64,000 bases of DNA from Edaphochlamys debaryana (Eukaryota; Chlorophyta; Chlorophyceae; Chlamydomonadales), in NCBI GenBank assembly GCA_016858145.1, contig JAEHOE010000002.1, positions 2,790,001 through 2,854,000 of the forward strand, given 5' to 3'. Positions within the stretch are counted from its first letter, which is position 1; every line of letters starts with the position of its first letter. The position numbers and the translations under genes were made by a program. The notes beneath the pieces are model-generated. The model did not search any database and was not told where the DNA came from. It saw nothing but the letters and a program-made list of their open reading frames with translations. Below are positions 9,516-20,900 of the stretch, piece by piece.

Positions 9516-12500
9516 AGGGGGGAAGGGAGGGGGAGGGAGGGCTGCTCGTGTAAGCCAGGAGACGTGGGAAAGCGGGTGTGGCCGGGACCGCGCGGGGGTC
9601 GGGCACGTGGGTGTCGGGCACGTGGGGGTCGGGCACGTGGGGCATGTGGGCTCCCTGCCCATGCCTCCGCGCCGCAGTCTCAGCCACGTCCGTACACCCC
9701 TGCGCATAACTCCACCTCCTCATGGTCTAAAACTGCGGCCTCCTCCTCCCCAGCTGACTCCTCATCCCCCCATACACCTGCCCTCCTTACCCCCCTCCTC
9801 AGTACGACACCTCCGATGGCTACGAGAGGCTGGGGGCGGCCCTGCAGGTGGGCCACGTGGGGGGAGTGGGGGGGGGGGATGAGGCAGGGCACAATCCAAG
9901 GGGAAGGCTGGAGGATCCGCCTGGAGTTGGGCCCAGGGGAAGCGTCTTCACGCGCCCTTCTCCACATTGAGCACCCCCGTATCCTCCCCCGCCCCCCTAC
10001 CCGGATCCATGAGGCCTGGGAGGCGGCCATGTGTGTGGGCTCCTGCCCCCTGCCCCTCCCTTTCCAAAGCCCCCTGCCCCGCCTCCCCCTAATCACGTGC
10101 GCCCCCCTCCCCCTCCCCCCCGCCCCCCACCCCCCCCTCAAGGCCTGGGAGGCGGCCATGTGTGTGGGCAGTGCGCTGCCCACCTCCCCCACCGCGGGGG
10201 GCTCCGCCTGCGGGCCCTGCGGCGGCCGGCGCCTGGGGCGGCTCTTCTACCTGGCCCTGCCCCCCAGCGTGTACCCAGAGGTGGGGAGGGGGGGTAGAGG
10301 CAAGAGGTGGGGGGGTAGAGGTGGGGGGGCTGAGGGAGAGGGGGAGGGGGAGGCTCTTCTACCTGACGCTGCGTCAGAGGGAAGGGGAATGAAGGGGAGA
10401 GTCGTTTGAGAGGGGAAGGTGGTGAGGGGGCGCCATCTCTTGGACCCCCCCCAAACGTAACCCTGCCCCCCAACGGAAGAGGGGTTTGACGGGGAAGGGA
10501 GTACCGTAGTGCTCCTCGGCTTCACTACAACTGCTCCACCTCCCGCCCACCCCACCCCCCCAGGTGTGCGCCCACCTCCGCGCCCACTGCGCCACGCTGT
10601 ACGGCGGCATCCCCTCGGCGGGCGGGCGCACGGCGGCGGACGGGGGCCGGGGGGCCAAGGGCACGGCGCCCGCGCAGCTGAGCCAGGGATCGTTCGTACG
10701 GCTCATCCTGGAGAAGCCATTCGGTGGGCCTGGGTGGGGCCTGGGCGGGGCCCGGGTCGTGGGCCTGCGCTGGGCCTAAACCGGGTCAAGCACCAGGAAG
10801 GGCTGCTGGTGTGGTCAAGGCAAGAGCCGATCGGCGGCCCTGCCGACACGCCCATACACACGCCTTTCCCCCGCCGTTTCCCCCCCATCCCCCCCGCCCC
10901 AGGCCACGACCTGGCCACCTCCGAGACCCTGGCGACCCAGATCGGGGCCCACTGGCCCGAGGAGCAGCTGTACCGCATCGACCACTACCTGGGCAAGGAG
11001 CTGGTGCAGGTGGGGGGGGGGGGCGTGTTGGACGTGACTACTTGGGGAGGTGAGTGCTCGAGACTTTACAGACACATTACAGGAAGGCTCAATGGCAAAG
11101 TTCACCCCCGCCCTCCTCTCGTCCTTCCCCACCCGCTCCATTCCCCCCCCCCAGAACATGTTGATGCTCCGCTTCGCCAACCCCATCTTCTCCGCCTTCT
11201 TCAACCGCCACTACATCTCAAACATCCAGGTCACGTTCAAGGTGGGCCCCGCAGAACCCTCCCTTCAAGAACGCTTCACCAGGCCTCTCCCCGTCCACGG
11301 CGCCCTCAACCTGAGGCCGTGCGGCAGCCTAGGACAGGGCAGCCCACGGCACCACGGCCCATGGCACCGGCACACGCCACCTACCTCCTGCTTACGGGCC
11401 CATGCGCCTTTCCCCGGCCTCACCCGCCCACCGCGTGCCCAATCCCCCCCCCCCCCCGTCGCCCTGTCCCCTCCCCAGGAGCCGTTTGGCACCGAGGGCC
11501 GCGGCGGCTACTTCGACTCGTACGGCATCATCCGTGACGTCATCCAGAACCATCTCATCCAGGTGCGGTGCCGTACACAGTGCCGTACGTGCTGTGTGCA
11601 CTTGGACAGTTTGCCGTCCTGTGGCATAGTCCTTGCCTCAGTCGGTCCTCTTACCTGTCCCCAGCTCCCCAACACCGCACCCAACTCAACCTAACCCCCA
11701 CTCCTCCTCTCCTCCCTCCCCATCTCCCCCCCTCCCCCTCTCCCCCCCCCTGTCAGGTCCTTGCCCTCCTGACCATGGAGGCCCCCGTGTCGCTGCACCC
11801 GGACGACATCCGGGATGAGAAGGTGCGGGAAGCTGGAATGGGGGGTGACGTGGAGGGGGAGCTGGGGAAGCTGGGGGCTAGGAGGAGCGCAGCAGGGGAG
11901 GCGGGGCGTGGGGGGCTGCATGTTGTTGGCCACTGGGGTTGTGCGGGCGCTGGAAAGAGGCGGCGAGAGGCGGCGTGGGGGTGGGGGACATGGGCGTCAG
12001 GAGCTGCCCTGGGCCCCCTACCGCCCTTCCCCAACTACCCCACCCCACCCAAACCTGCCTCCCCTCCTCCTCCTCCCCCCTCCCCCCCTGTCAGGTCAAG
12101 GTGCTCCGCTGCATCGCCCCCGCCGCCCCCTCGGACTGCGTGCTGGGGCAGTACGTGGCGGACCAGGTGGGAGGGGGGGGGGCCAGGGAAGGGGGACGGG
12201 GTAGAGGGATGGGGGACTGGGGGAGCTCCGTGCCTGCCCCAATCGCACAATACCCCGGTCTACCCCGACATCCTACCTCCCAGCACCTCCAATTCCCCGC
12301 CTTCAAGCCCTCTGGCCCGAACCCCTTTCCCCCCCTCCCCCCCTGACAGGGCCAGCCCGGCTACCTGGATGACCCCACCGTGCCACAAGGATCCCGTACG
12401 CCCACCTTCGCTGCCGTACGACTGTTCGTACGGAACGAGCGGTGGGACGGAGTGCCCATAGTGATCAAGGCCGGCAAGGCGCTCAACGAGCGGCTGGCAG

Positions 12501-14820
12501 CGGTGAGATCTTTTTGGATCTGTACGGCGATTGCTGGTGTCTGGGAAAGATCGGCTTGGGTGCCGGCGCATGGACAGAGGGGACCTGGAAAGAAGCACGT
12601 TGACGTGCGGGGTAGGCAAAGCCTGAACCCACGCTCTGTCCACCCACCCATCCCCTCCCCTTCCCTTCCCTTCCCGCTCTCCCCCCGTCAGGTCCGCATC
12701 CAGCTGCGCACCCCCCCGGCCTCCATCTTCGGTCCCCTGGATCACATGCGCAACGAGCTGGTGATCCGGTTCCAGGTGTGTGTGGTAGGGGGGGCAAAGG
12801 GGAGTAAGGAGGGGCGAAGCCAAGGGCTGGTGTGTGCTACCTCTGTCGTGGTCGCGAAGCCGGACCCCTTGTAACGCACACGAAACACACACGTTTCCCC
12901 CCGCCTTTCCCCTCCTTTCCCCCCCAGCCCGGCGAGGCCATCTACGCCAAGATGGTGGTCAAGAAGCCCGGACTGGAGGTGGGGCGGGGCCCATGGGATG
13001 GGGGATGGGATGGAGGGAGGGTGGTGCGGGCGCTGGGACGGGGGCTCTTGTGTTGTGCAGCAGACTTAAAAGCCCGGACTCGAGGTGGGGCGGGGGCGCT
13101 GCGGCGGAGTGGCAACGCGGAGATGGGAATGGAGGATGGCCAATGCGGCTGCAACTGCTTGCAGGGGTTGAAGTGGAGGTGGCGAATATCGAGACACGGG
13201 CCTCATCTCGGTTAACCGCTGTGACTGACGCCCGGGATCGCCCCCCGTACGGCAGATGGACTACGAGATGTCCGAGCTGGATCTGTCGTACCCGGAGCGC
13301 TACCGGGGGGTGATCATCCCGGACGCGTACGAGCGCCTCATCCTGGACTGCATCCGGTACGACACGGGTGTGTGTGGAGGGCTGCTCGTGCGAGCTGGGC
13401 ATGCGTGAATCAACGTTTCGAAGGTGCCCATTCCCGCCCATCCCGGGGTATGCGGTGCAGTACGAACAAGAGAGTGGCCGTGGTTGGCACATCCTCTCTG
13501 CTTCCCTTGCCTCACGCCCACCTTCCTCTACCCCTCCCTCTACCTCCACCCCTCCCTCCACCCCTCCCTCTACCCCTCCCTCTACCCCTCCCTCTACCCC
13601 TCCCTCTACCCCTCCCCTCCTGTCAGGGGCGACCAGCAGCACTTCGTCCGCCGCGACGAGCTGCGAGCCGCATGGGCCATCTTCACGCCCCTGCTGCACG
13701 CCGTGGACGCGGGGGGCGTACCGCTGCACCCGTACCCGTACGGTGAGTGGCCCGGGGTTGGTACGGCAGGGTACGGCAGGGCGGGCGCGGTTGCCGTCAG
13801 GCACGTGGGCCGTGGCCCGGGGGGGGGCGGGCACTGGGCGTCCTCTCAGCGTAAGGGTTGCCAGCAACGAGTTGGGATCTCGGCACCAACACCGCACCAT
13901 GCCAAGACCCCCTCCACGCTACAACTCGGTCACCCCCTGCACCCCCTCGCTGCACCCCCCCTCCCCTCGGGCTCGCTGGCCGCTGCTGTAAACTTCAAGA
14001 CGCTCGAAAAATATAACCCCCTCCCCTTTCCCCGCAGGCTCCCGCGGGCCCGCCGCCGTGGACCCCTTCATCAACGACAGCGGTTACGTACGGACGGAGT
14101 ACACGTGGCAGACACGTCAGCACCCGGCGGACCAGGTGGGGTGGGAGGTGGGGCTGGCTGGGTGGGGCGGGGGCAGAGTCGGAGGGACCGGAAGGGAGGA
14201 GCGCGGGCCAGAGGGGACGTGGGCAGGGGAGTGCAGGGAGGTGCGGGCGGAGGGGTGGATGGGGGCGGTGCTTGCTTCCAAGCAGGGGCAAAAGGACAGA
14301 GATGTGGTGTGCACAGGCATACCGGGGGGTATCGAAATAAGATGATGTACAGAGACGACTACGAGTGCACAGGCATTGAGGGAAGCGCTCCGGCATTGGC
14401 TCGCGTGTCAGGACTTGGAGGGTGGGCCGGGAGCCCTAGAGCGCACACCGCTGTGGAAGGGTCAAGGGCATTTGGGGACGTAGAAGGGCGAAATTGTGAT
14501 CTCGGAAGTATCGAGGAAGCGGCAGGCAATCACTCGCGTTGCTGGGAACCTTGCCCGCAGGACGGGGCGGGGCAGAGCAAGCTCTAGGTGGGGTGGGGGC
14601 GGCGGACCGGGGCGAGAGGGCGAGTGGCAACTTGACCCAGATCCAGATCCAGGTCCTGAGCATGTCATGTCGATGCTCGCAATCCACGTGCATGGATCGT
14701 CGATCCTGATCTCCCCTCCATGTTTACTGTGCAACCCGCCGTCCCCGTAAACAGGGCGCGGCCGCGGCCGGTGCGGGCGGCAACGGCAAGAACGGCGCCC
14801 CTGCCGGCGGCAAGCTGTGA
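7885..14820 (+). CDS. G6PD: glucose-6-phosphate 1-dehydrogenase
   Basis: Oxidises glucose 6-phosphate to 6-phosphogluconolactone with NADP+, the entry step of the oxidative pentose phosphate pathway. Nineteen exons: 7885-8094, 8364-8443, 8812-8869, 9374-9463, 9803-9847, 10143-10280, 10564-10723, 10903-11009, 11155-11241, 11479-11562, 11757-11822, 12095-12166, 12350-12502, 12692-12775, 12928-12978, 13256-13356, 13627-13742, 14038-14135, 14755-14820. Every junction keeps phase, giving 621 residues. Motifs: NADP-binding [10 protein letters not shown] (about 76-85), active-site RIDHYLGKE (about 285-293) and [13 protein letters not shown] (about 326-338). The GCCATGG context favours the 7885 start, but exon 1 (70 residues, charged and helical) is not conserved family sequence and is the least certain part. 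No transit peptide is obvious, so a cytosolic form is inferred. The Gly/Ala/Asn-rich C-terminal tail is unusual. Copies of exon edges lie at 10012, 13070 and 14903. Confidence 0.95.
9464..9540 (+). repeat. poly-G tract at the start of G6PD intron 4
   Basis: Nearly pure G on the coding strand with rare A interruptions, starting at the splice donor. The exact length may not be reliable in a sequence read. Confidence 0.85.
10012..10040 (+). repeat. copy of G6PD exon 6 5' edge in intron 5
   Basis: 29 bp identical to 10141-10169, which holds the AG acceptor and first codons of exon 6. Offset 129 bp. The copy keeps the AG, so it is a potential decoy acceptor. Confidence 0.95.
13070..13095 (+). repeat. 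copy of G6PD exon 15 3' edge in intron 15
   Basis: 26 bp matching 12964-12989 with one mismatch. It covers the last codons of exon 15 and its GTGGGG donor. Offset 106 bp. Confidence 0.9.
13526..13618 (+). repeat. CCCTCCCTCTAC minisatellite in G6PD intron 16
   Basis: About seven imperfect 12-bp pyrimidine units run up to the exon 17 acceptor, acting as an extended polypyrimidine tract. Confidence 0.85.
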
Positions 14821-14902
14821 GGCTCGCGCGGGGCCGCGTGTCCCACGTGCACCCGTACGGGTGTACGGCAGCCGTACGAAGCGAGGCCCCCACGAGGCCG
14901 CT

Positions 14903-14928
14903 GGCGCCCCCGCCGGCGGCAAGCTGTG
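14903..14928 (+). repeat. copy of G6PD C-terminal codons in 3' flank
   Basis: 26 bp matching 14794-14819 with one mismatch. It covers the last codons, except that the stop TGA is TGG in the copy. Offset 109 bp. Confidence 0.9.
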
Positions 14929-15697
14929 GGGAACGGCACAACACCGCAGACCCCGCCTGAGGCACGTGACGTCACGTGGTTCGGCCCACGGGGCCGGTGC
15001 GGTGGGGAGCAGGAGGTGTTTGGTGGGGGTTGCTGCCCCCCCACACACACGGACTGGGGCCGCCGGCACTGCCGCCGCCGCTGCGATGGTGGCACACGGC
15101 GGCTTCGGGCGCGTGGAAGCCGGCGGCAGCCGCCTGCGCAACGTGCCGTACAACGTGCCGTACACGCGGCACCGGGCGCCTGCTGCTACGGGCGCCTCTG
15201 GAGGTCCTTCCTGGGGATGCGGAGGTGACGGCTGCGGAGGCGGCCGGGGGGGGGCGGGGGGCTGCGGGCTCAGGCCTCGGGCGTGTGAAGCCCGACCCCA
15301 GCGGCTGGTTGTGTGTGGGGGGGCGGGTTCAGGCGGCTGGTGTGGGAAGGCCGTGTGGGCGCTGGCGGTGTGTGCCCGTGCGCACGCGTCCGTGTGGGGG
15401 AGCTCAACGCAACGCGCAGCTATCGGGGGGCTCGCCCCCGAGCTGGTAGTGAGACGAGTTGAGCAGGCGGTCAAGTCTCGGGCCTGCTGCGAGGGCTGTG
15501 AGGGCGCGGAGCCGGCTGGTCGGGGCACAGAACACAACGGCATGGGGACAGCCGTGGAAAGAGGCACCGTCGCACGTGTGGGGACGGCCTGTCAGGCTGT
15601 CAGAGCTGTGGCTTGACGTGTGGGTTGGCGTGGGGTACAGGTTGCATTGAGGTTGCTGTTGGTTGTTGCACTAGCGTGACTGTTTGTTGTGGTTGTA

Positions 15698-15702
15698 TGT
15701 AA
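15698..15702 (+). promoter_or_regulatory. candidate TGTAA poly(A) signal for G6PD
   Basis: TGTAA is the known green-algal polyadenylation signal. This one follows a T/G-rich stretch about 880 bp after the stop codon. A second TGTAA is at 15802-15806. Confidence 0.45.
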
Positions 15703-17927
15703 TATGGTGCGGTAGGCTTGCTACACAAATGCTGTCCAGACATGCACCAAGCGCGCATGGTGCATATGCTGATACTGTTGCCTTTGTGCACGACCGCATG
15801 CTGTAATGTATTGTGGGCTGTGCCCCATGCTCCGTGAGGGCAGGTGGTGCAGAGGTGATGACCGGCTGCCCATCCGCAGAGCGCGTTCCCAAGCAACGTT
15901 GCGACAGACCAGGGTTGAAGTCCGGCTCCTGTTGCTCCTCACCACACGACTTCCGCCCAGGGGGAAGCCCACCGGTTGGGCCCGAGCAGGGTCCTCCTGG
16001 GCCCGAGTCTGTCCGTCACTGCGTCAGCGGTTGGTCCGGGGCCTGTCGGGGCTCAGCGGGGCCAGCAAGGACCAGCGGGGACCACGCGGGGGCCACCACG
16101 AAGCCATTGGGGTGATGCATACCTGTCGAGGGTGCCCAGGGTGCTGCATACCTGCACTGCGGTGGCGCGATAGGTCTATTCCCATCTGGCTGTCACACAG
16201 TGTCTGCCATGGCAGCCGTCTGGGCCGAGGAAGGAAAGGAAATGGCCCGCTGAGAGCTGCCATCCCCGAAGGCGGCGCACCCCCCAGCGCCTCCATCGGC
16301 TACCCCCATCACCTACGGCCGCCGCCTACCGCCGCGGCCGCCACCGCCGCTACCGCCGCCGACGCGGCCGCAGCTGCCGCCGACACTGCCGCCGACGCCG
16401 ACGCCGCAGCTGCCGTTGCCACAGCTGCCCCGCCTGCAGAGCCTCTGCCCGGTACCGGTACCGGTACCGGAAGGCGGCGCTCCTGGTCAGCCTGTCCCCT
16501 CATTGCTTGGAGGAAGCTTCCTGCCGTGATCACCGCGTCCCCCAGCCGCCGCAGCATCCCCAGCCACCACTCGCACCACTGGTTCTTGATGGCTGATGGT
16601 GGTCGTGTTCTGTAGCCACCACCTCCGCCACCACCTCCGCCACCACCTCCGCCACCACATCCAGGCGGGCGCTAGAGGCGAAAAGACGCTTACGCATGCA
16701 GGCGAGGCCTGTCCTTGGGAGCTGTGGTGCATGGCGCTCCCGCGCCACGGCCGCCCTAGGTCCCATGGCCTGCCCTCTGCGGCTATAGCGCCTGTTAAAG
16801 CTCGCTGGGCCCTCCCTCTCCCTCTCCCTCAATCTCCCTCCCACGCCCTCCGCCCCCTCCCAATCCCTCCACCCGGTCACACGCCCTCCGCCCCCTCCGC
16901 AGCCTGGCCTCAGTAGGCCCCCGCCGCGGGCGCTCACCGGGAGTGGAGGGCCGGCCGTGGGAGCAGCCGTGGCTGGCGGCGATCAAGATGGCGGGGAAGG
17001 CGGGCGGCGCGGGCAGCTGCAGCGAGTACAGCGAGTAGCGGGGGCGGTGCAGTACTGTGTCTCAGGCGGGAAGATCGGAGCCGCGCTTGCGTCGACGGCC
17101 AGGGGGAATCCCCACGTGGGAATCAGGAGCGGAGGTTTAGGTGACCGCCCCCGGGGGCCGGGGAGCTTATGGTGGGGTACTGGGGTTCAATGCGGAGACG
17201 AGGGTCACTGCAACGTGCTATCCGGGCCCGAGTGCCGGAGCGAGGGTGGAGCACCCTTCACGGTGTGGACATTAGGTGGAGTCTGCACAGCCATCACTGC
17301 CGCTTAGCCCCCGGCAGCCCGGCTTCATCGTCCGCGCGAACCGCTCCGTGAATGCTACAAAGCCGCCCCATGTCCTGAGAGCACGTGCGCAAGGCCAACC
17401 CGGTATGGCTCACTGCGGAGTCTGGGAGCATTGACTGGGTGTACCGTAGTTGCATACCCACTCTCGCCAGGGCCCCAGCCGCCCTCACAGCGGCGAGGCC
17501 ACTCCCCACCATCCCGCTTCGTCCCATGGCACCTTCTTAGACTACCCACGCTCTCCACAGTCCACACCCCTCGTTGCGCGCAGCATCACGCACCACCCCG
17601 GTCCGGCCCCGGTCTTTTGCAGTATTGAACGCGCGCGCACTGCCCCGTCCGGGCCCCCCACCCCTGCAATCCTCCCCTCACGTGTCCGCCCCTTCGCGTC
17701 TCAACTCAAGCTCACGGTCCGACTATGCGGTGTCGTAAGGTCCGATGTCCAAACCCCCTTTCCCTTCAACGTCACATCCCGAAACCCGTGTCAGGCCTCG
17801 CGTCATCTTCCCCTACGCCCTGACCATGACTAACGCCAGGGCCGTGCAGCTGTTCCGCCCTCCCGTGAGTCCGGGTCCCTCGAGATCTACATGGGCCGCC
17901 CAGTCCGGAGTAAGATCCGCTGACTCA

Positions 17928-20900
17928 TCATCGCACGTGCTCGTCCAGCTTGACCGACAGCACGCGCCCGTGCAGGTCGTGCCCGTTGAACTTCTGCGGG
18001 TGTTGAACGGGGCGGCGGAGGAAAGGGCGCTAACGACCTTCCCAAGACCGCCTTGACCACCAGCCCCCTCCCCCCGCCCCACACCTGACCCAACCACAGG
18101 CGGTTCCCAGCCTTAAGCCCCTCCCTCTCCGCCCACTGCCCCACCTCGATGGCCTGCTGCGCGGCCTCGGGGCTCTGGAACAGCACCGTGCCCCAGCCCT
18201 TGGAGCGGCCCGTCATGCGGTCGCGCTTCACGTCCGCCTCCGTGATGGGGCCGCAGCCCTTGACCAGGTCCCGCAGCTGCGCCTGCTCGTAGGAGAAGGG
18301 CAGCCCGTGCACCACGATCTGGGGCGGAGGGCGGGAGGGGAGAGGAGGGCAGGAGGGGAGAGGGGGCATTCAGGAAGGGAGGCGGTAGGCAGTAGGAGGA
18401 GGGAAGGCCGTGCACCACGGTCTGGGTCGGGGGTGAGGGAAGGGGAGCTGGGCAGGGAGGTGGGCAGGGAGAGGTGAGGGCGTCGGGACGGAGATGGCAG
18501 GGAGCGCGTGAGGGTGGGCACTAGACGCAGCCCTCAACGCTAACAACCGCCCCGGCAGGTCTTACGCACTGACAGCGCTGGCGTGCACGCACCTGGCACG
18601 TCCTGCGGACCTCGGGGTCGACGTTGGCCCTCCGCTCGCGGCCCTCGAAGCCGCCGCCGCGGCCGCCGCGGGGCCCGCCCATGCCCATGCCGGGCCCACC
18701 CATGCCCATGCCCATGGGGCCCCCCATGGGCCCGCCCATGCCCATGCCGGGCCCGCCCATGCCCATGGCGCCAGGCGGCGGCATGCCCTCCTGCTGGTCC
18801 TCGCGCACGTGGATGGTGCGGCCGTCCAGTTGCTGAGGGGTGGGAGGGGTACAAAGAGCGAGGGAGGGTGGGAACGAGGGAGGGAGGGGCGGCTCAGAAC
18901 AGTGGTGGACTGGAGGAGGAACGACAGCGTCAGTCAGTGACGCATCCGCTGTAGGTAGGAGACTAGCAGCAGGCAGGACGCGTTTGTCGAGTCTAGAAGG
19001 AAAGAAGGAAAGCAGAGCGAGCTCACCGAGCCGTCCAGCTGCTTGCAGGCCTCCATGGCGTCGCGCGGGTTCTCAAACTCCACGATGCCGCAGCCCTTGG
19101 AGCGGTTGGTCTCCTTGTCCTGCGGTCGACGGTTGGTGGTTGGCGGTTGGCGGTTGGTAAGTCACGTGCCCTTCGGCGGGACCAGCTGCCCTGCCGGGAC
19201 GAGGATGCGCTGCGCTGCTGTCGAGGCTTGCCTCGCCGCATGACCTTCGAGTGCCGCTGTGCGCTGTCAGCCCTTCACCCCAAGGAGGCAAGCCGAGCCC
19301 CGTTTCCACAGCTGTCGGCCCTGCCCATAGAGGCAAGCACGGCGGCAAGCACAGAGCCAAGCCCCAGTTCCACAGCTGTGACTGGGGCCTTACCAGGATG
19401 ATCTTGGTGTAGGCGACCGGCCCGATCTGCTTGAAGTGGTCCTGCGGGGGGCATACATGGCAGCGCGGTGGGCATGGTTGGGTGAGCGGCAAGTAGCAAG
19501 CGGCGGCGCAGGCTTCGACTCCTGACACTGAGTTGTGATGCCTGCATGCCCTGCTGCTTGCGTGCTATGTCGAGGGTCAAGCTCATTAACCCAGCGCCCC
19601 AGGACTGAGTGCCAGTCCAGTCCGCAGTCCGACTCGTCCTGCCGTGCCAACCTAACCCTACGACCCTGGGTTCCACCTTGAGAGCGCGCCACTCCGTCTC
19701 GAAGGACAGGTTGCTGACGAAGAGCCGGCGGCCGGGGGGCCCGTTGGGGCCCCGCCCTCCGGGCCCCATCGGGCCTCCCATGGGCCCGCCCATGGGGCCA
19801 CCCATGGGTCCGCCCATCGGCCCGCCCATGCCGGGGCCCATGCCCATGCCGGGCCCGCCCATTGGGCCTCCCATGGGCCCGCCCATGCCGCCGCCCATGG
19901 GGCCACCCATGCCGCCGCCCCACTGGCCGGGTCCCTCCTGCATAGGGACAAGGGAAACCGGGTTAACGTCATTGCCGCGTGTGCGGGCGCTGTGGGCATG
20001 AATGCTCAAAGGTACGCGCAAGGACGCCAAGACAGAAATGTCTCGCAAACAGACAGGCTTCCCAAGATCCCAACCCAGGTGACTAACAGGCTGCACGCCG
20101 AGTCCCCGACTCACCATGCCCATGCCTCCAGGGCCCATTCCGCCGGGGCCCATTCCGCCACCCATGCCTGGGCCCATGCCTCCGCCCATGCCTCCGGGGC
20201 CCATGCCGCCTCCCATGCCGCCACCCATGCCGCCGCCCATACCGCCGCCCATGCCAGCGGCCATGCCGCCCCCGCCCATGTTGCCGCCTCCCATGTTGCC
20301 ACCCTGCGCAGGAGGTGGGAGCAAGCCGGGTCAGACATTGTCGGGCGGGCAAAAGACACCTTCCCGCCAGCTAACGCCTTGCCAAGAGCCGGCCACCACC
20401 CTTCTACAATACTGCAGTTTGCGCATTCACCCAACCGTGCCGTACGCTCCCCACTGCAATCCTAGATCCTGTCCCATTATCTCCCGGATTCTGGATGCAC
20501 GATCTGACTCACCATGTTCGCCATGTTGGCCGATGCCATGATGTTGGCGAGGGCCGCCATGCCCTGCATCCCGCCCATGCCGGCGGCGTTGGCCATGCTG
20601 AGCAACGCCGCCATGGCGTTACTGGCGCCCTGCATGCCGCCGCCGGCGGCGGCGCCGCCACCCTGTTGCGGAGCCTGCTGCGGCTTGATCGCGTTCTGCA
20701 TGCCGCCGCCAGCCATCCCGCCGGCACCCATGCCGCCGCCGCCCATGCCACCGCCCTGCATGCCGCCGCCACCCATGCCGCCGCCGCCCATGCCGGCACC
20801 CATGCCGCCGCCGCCGCCCATCCCCGCGCCGCCGCCGCCCATACCGTTGCCGCCGCCAGCCCCCCCTTGCAGGCCGGCTAGCTGCGCCAGCTGCGCCATT

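Larger units (their letters stand above)
14821..17927. other. convergent 3' region between G6PD and the RRM gene
   Basis: Holds the 3' UTRs of both genes and no recognised coding sequence. The long frames between 14.7 and 15.6 kb overlap on both strands and look like GC-driven artefacts. Simple repeats: GCC/ACC-rich sequence at about 16317-16440, GGTACC repeats near 16450, and a CCACCTCCGCCA array at about 16617-16660. Confidence 0.5.

Noticed and set aside
13517..13620. Regular repeats resembling a CRISPR array
   Set aside because: Contiguous 12-bp units without spacers, in a eukaryotic intron: a minisatellite.
13424..14587. 387-residue open frame across the 3' part of G6PD
   Set aside because: It reads through G6PD exons out of frame and through introns and has no family similarity.
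14665..15616. Roughly 300-residue open frames on both strands just past G6PD
   Set aside because: They overlap each other, overlap the last G6PD exon and are Arg/Ala/Pro-rich. No domain was recognised.
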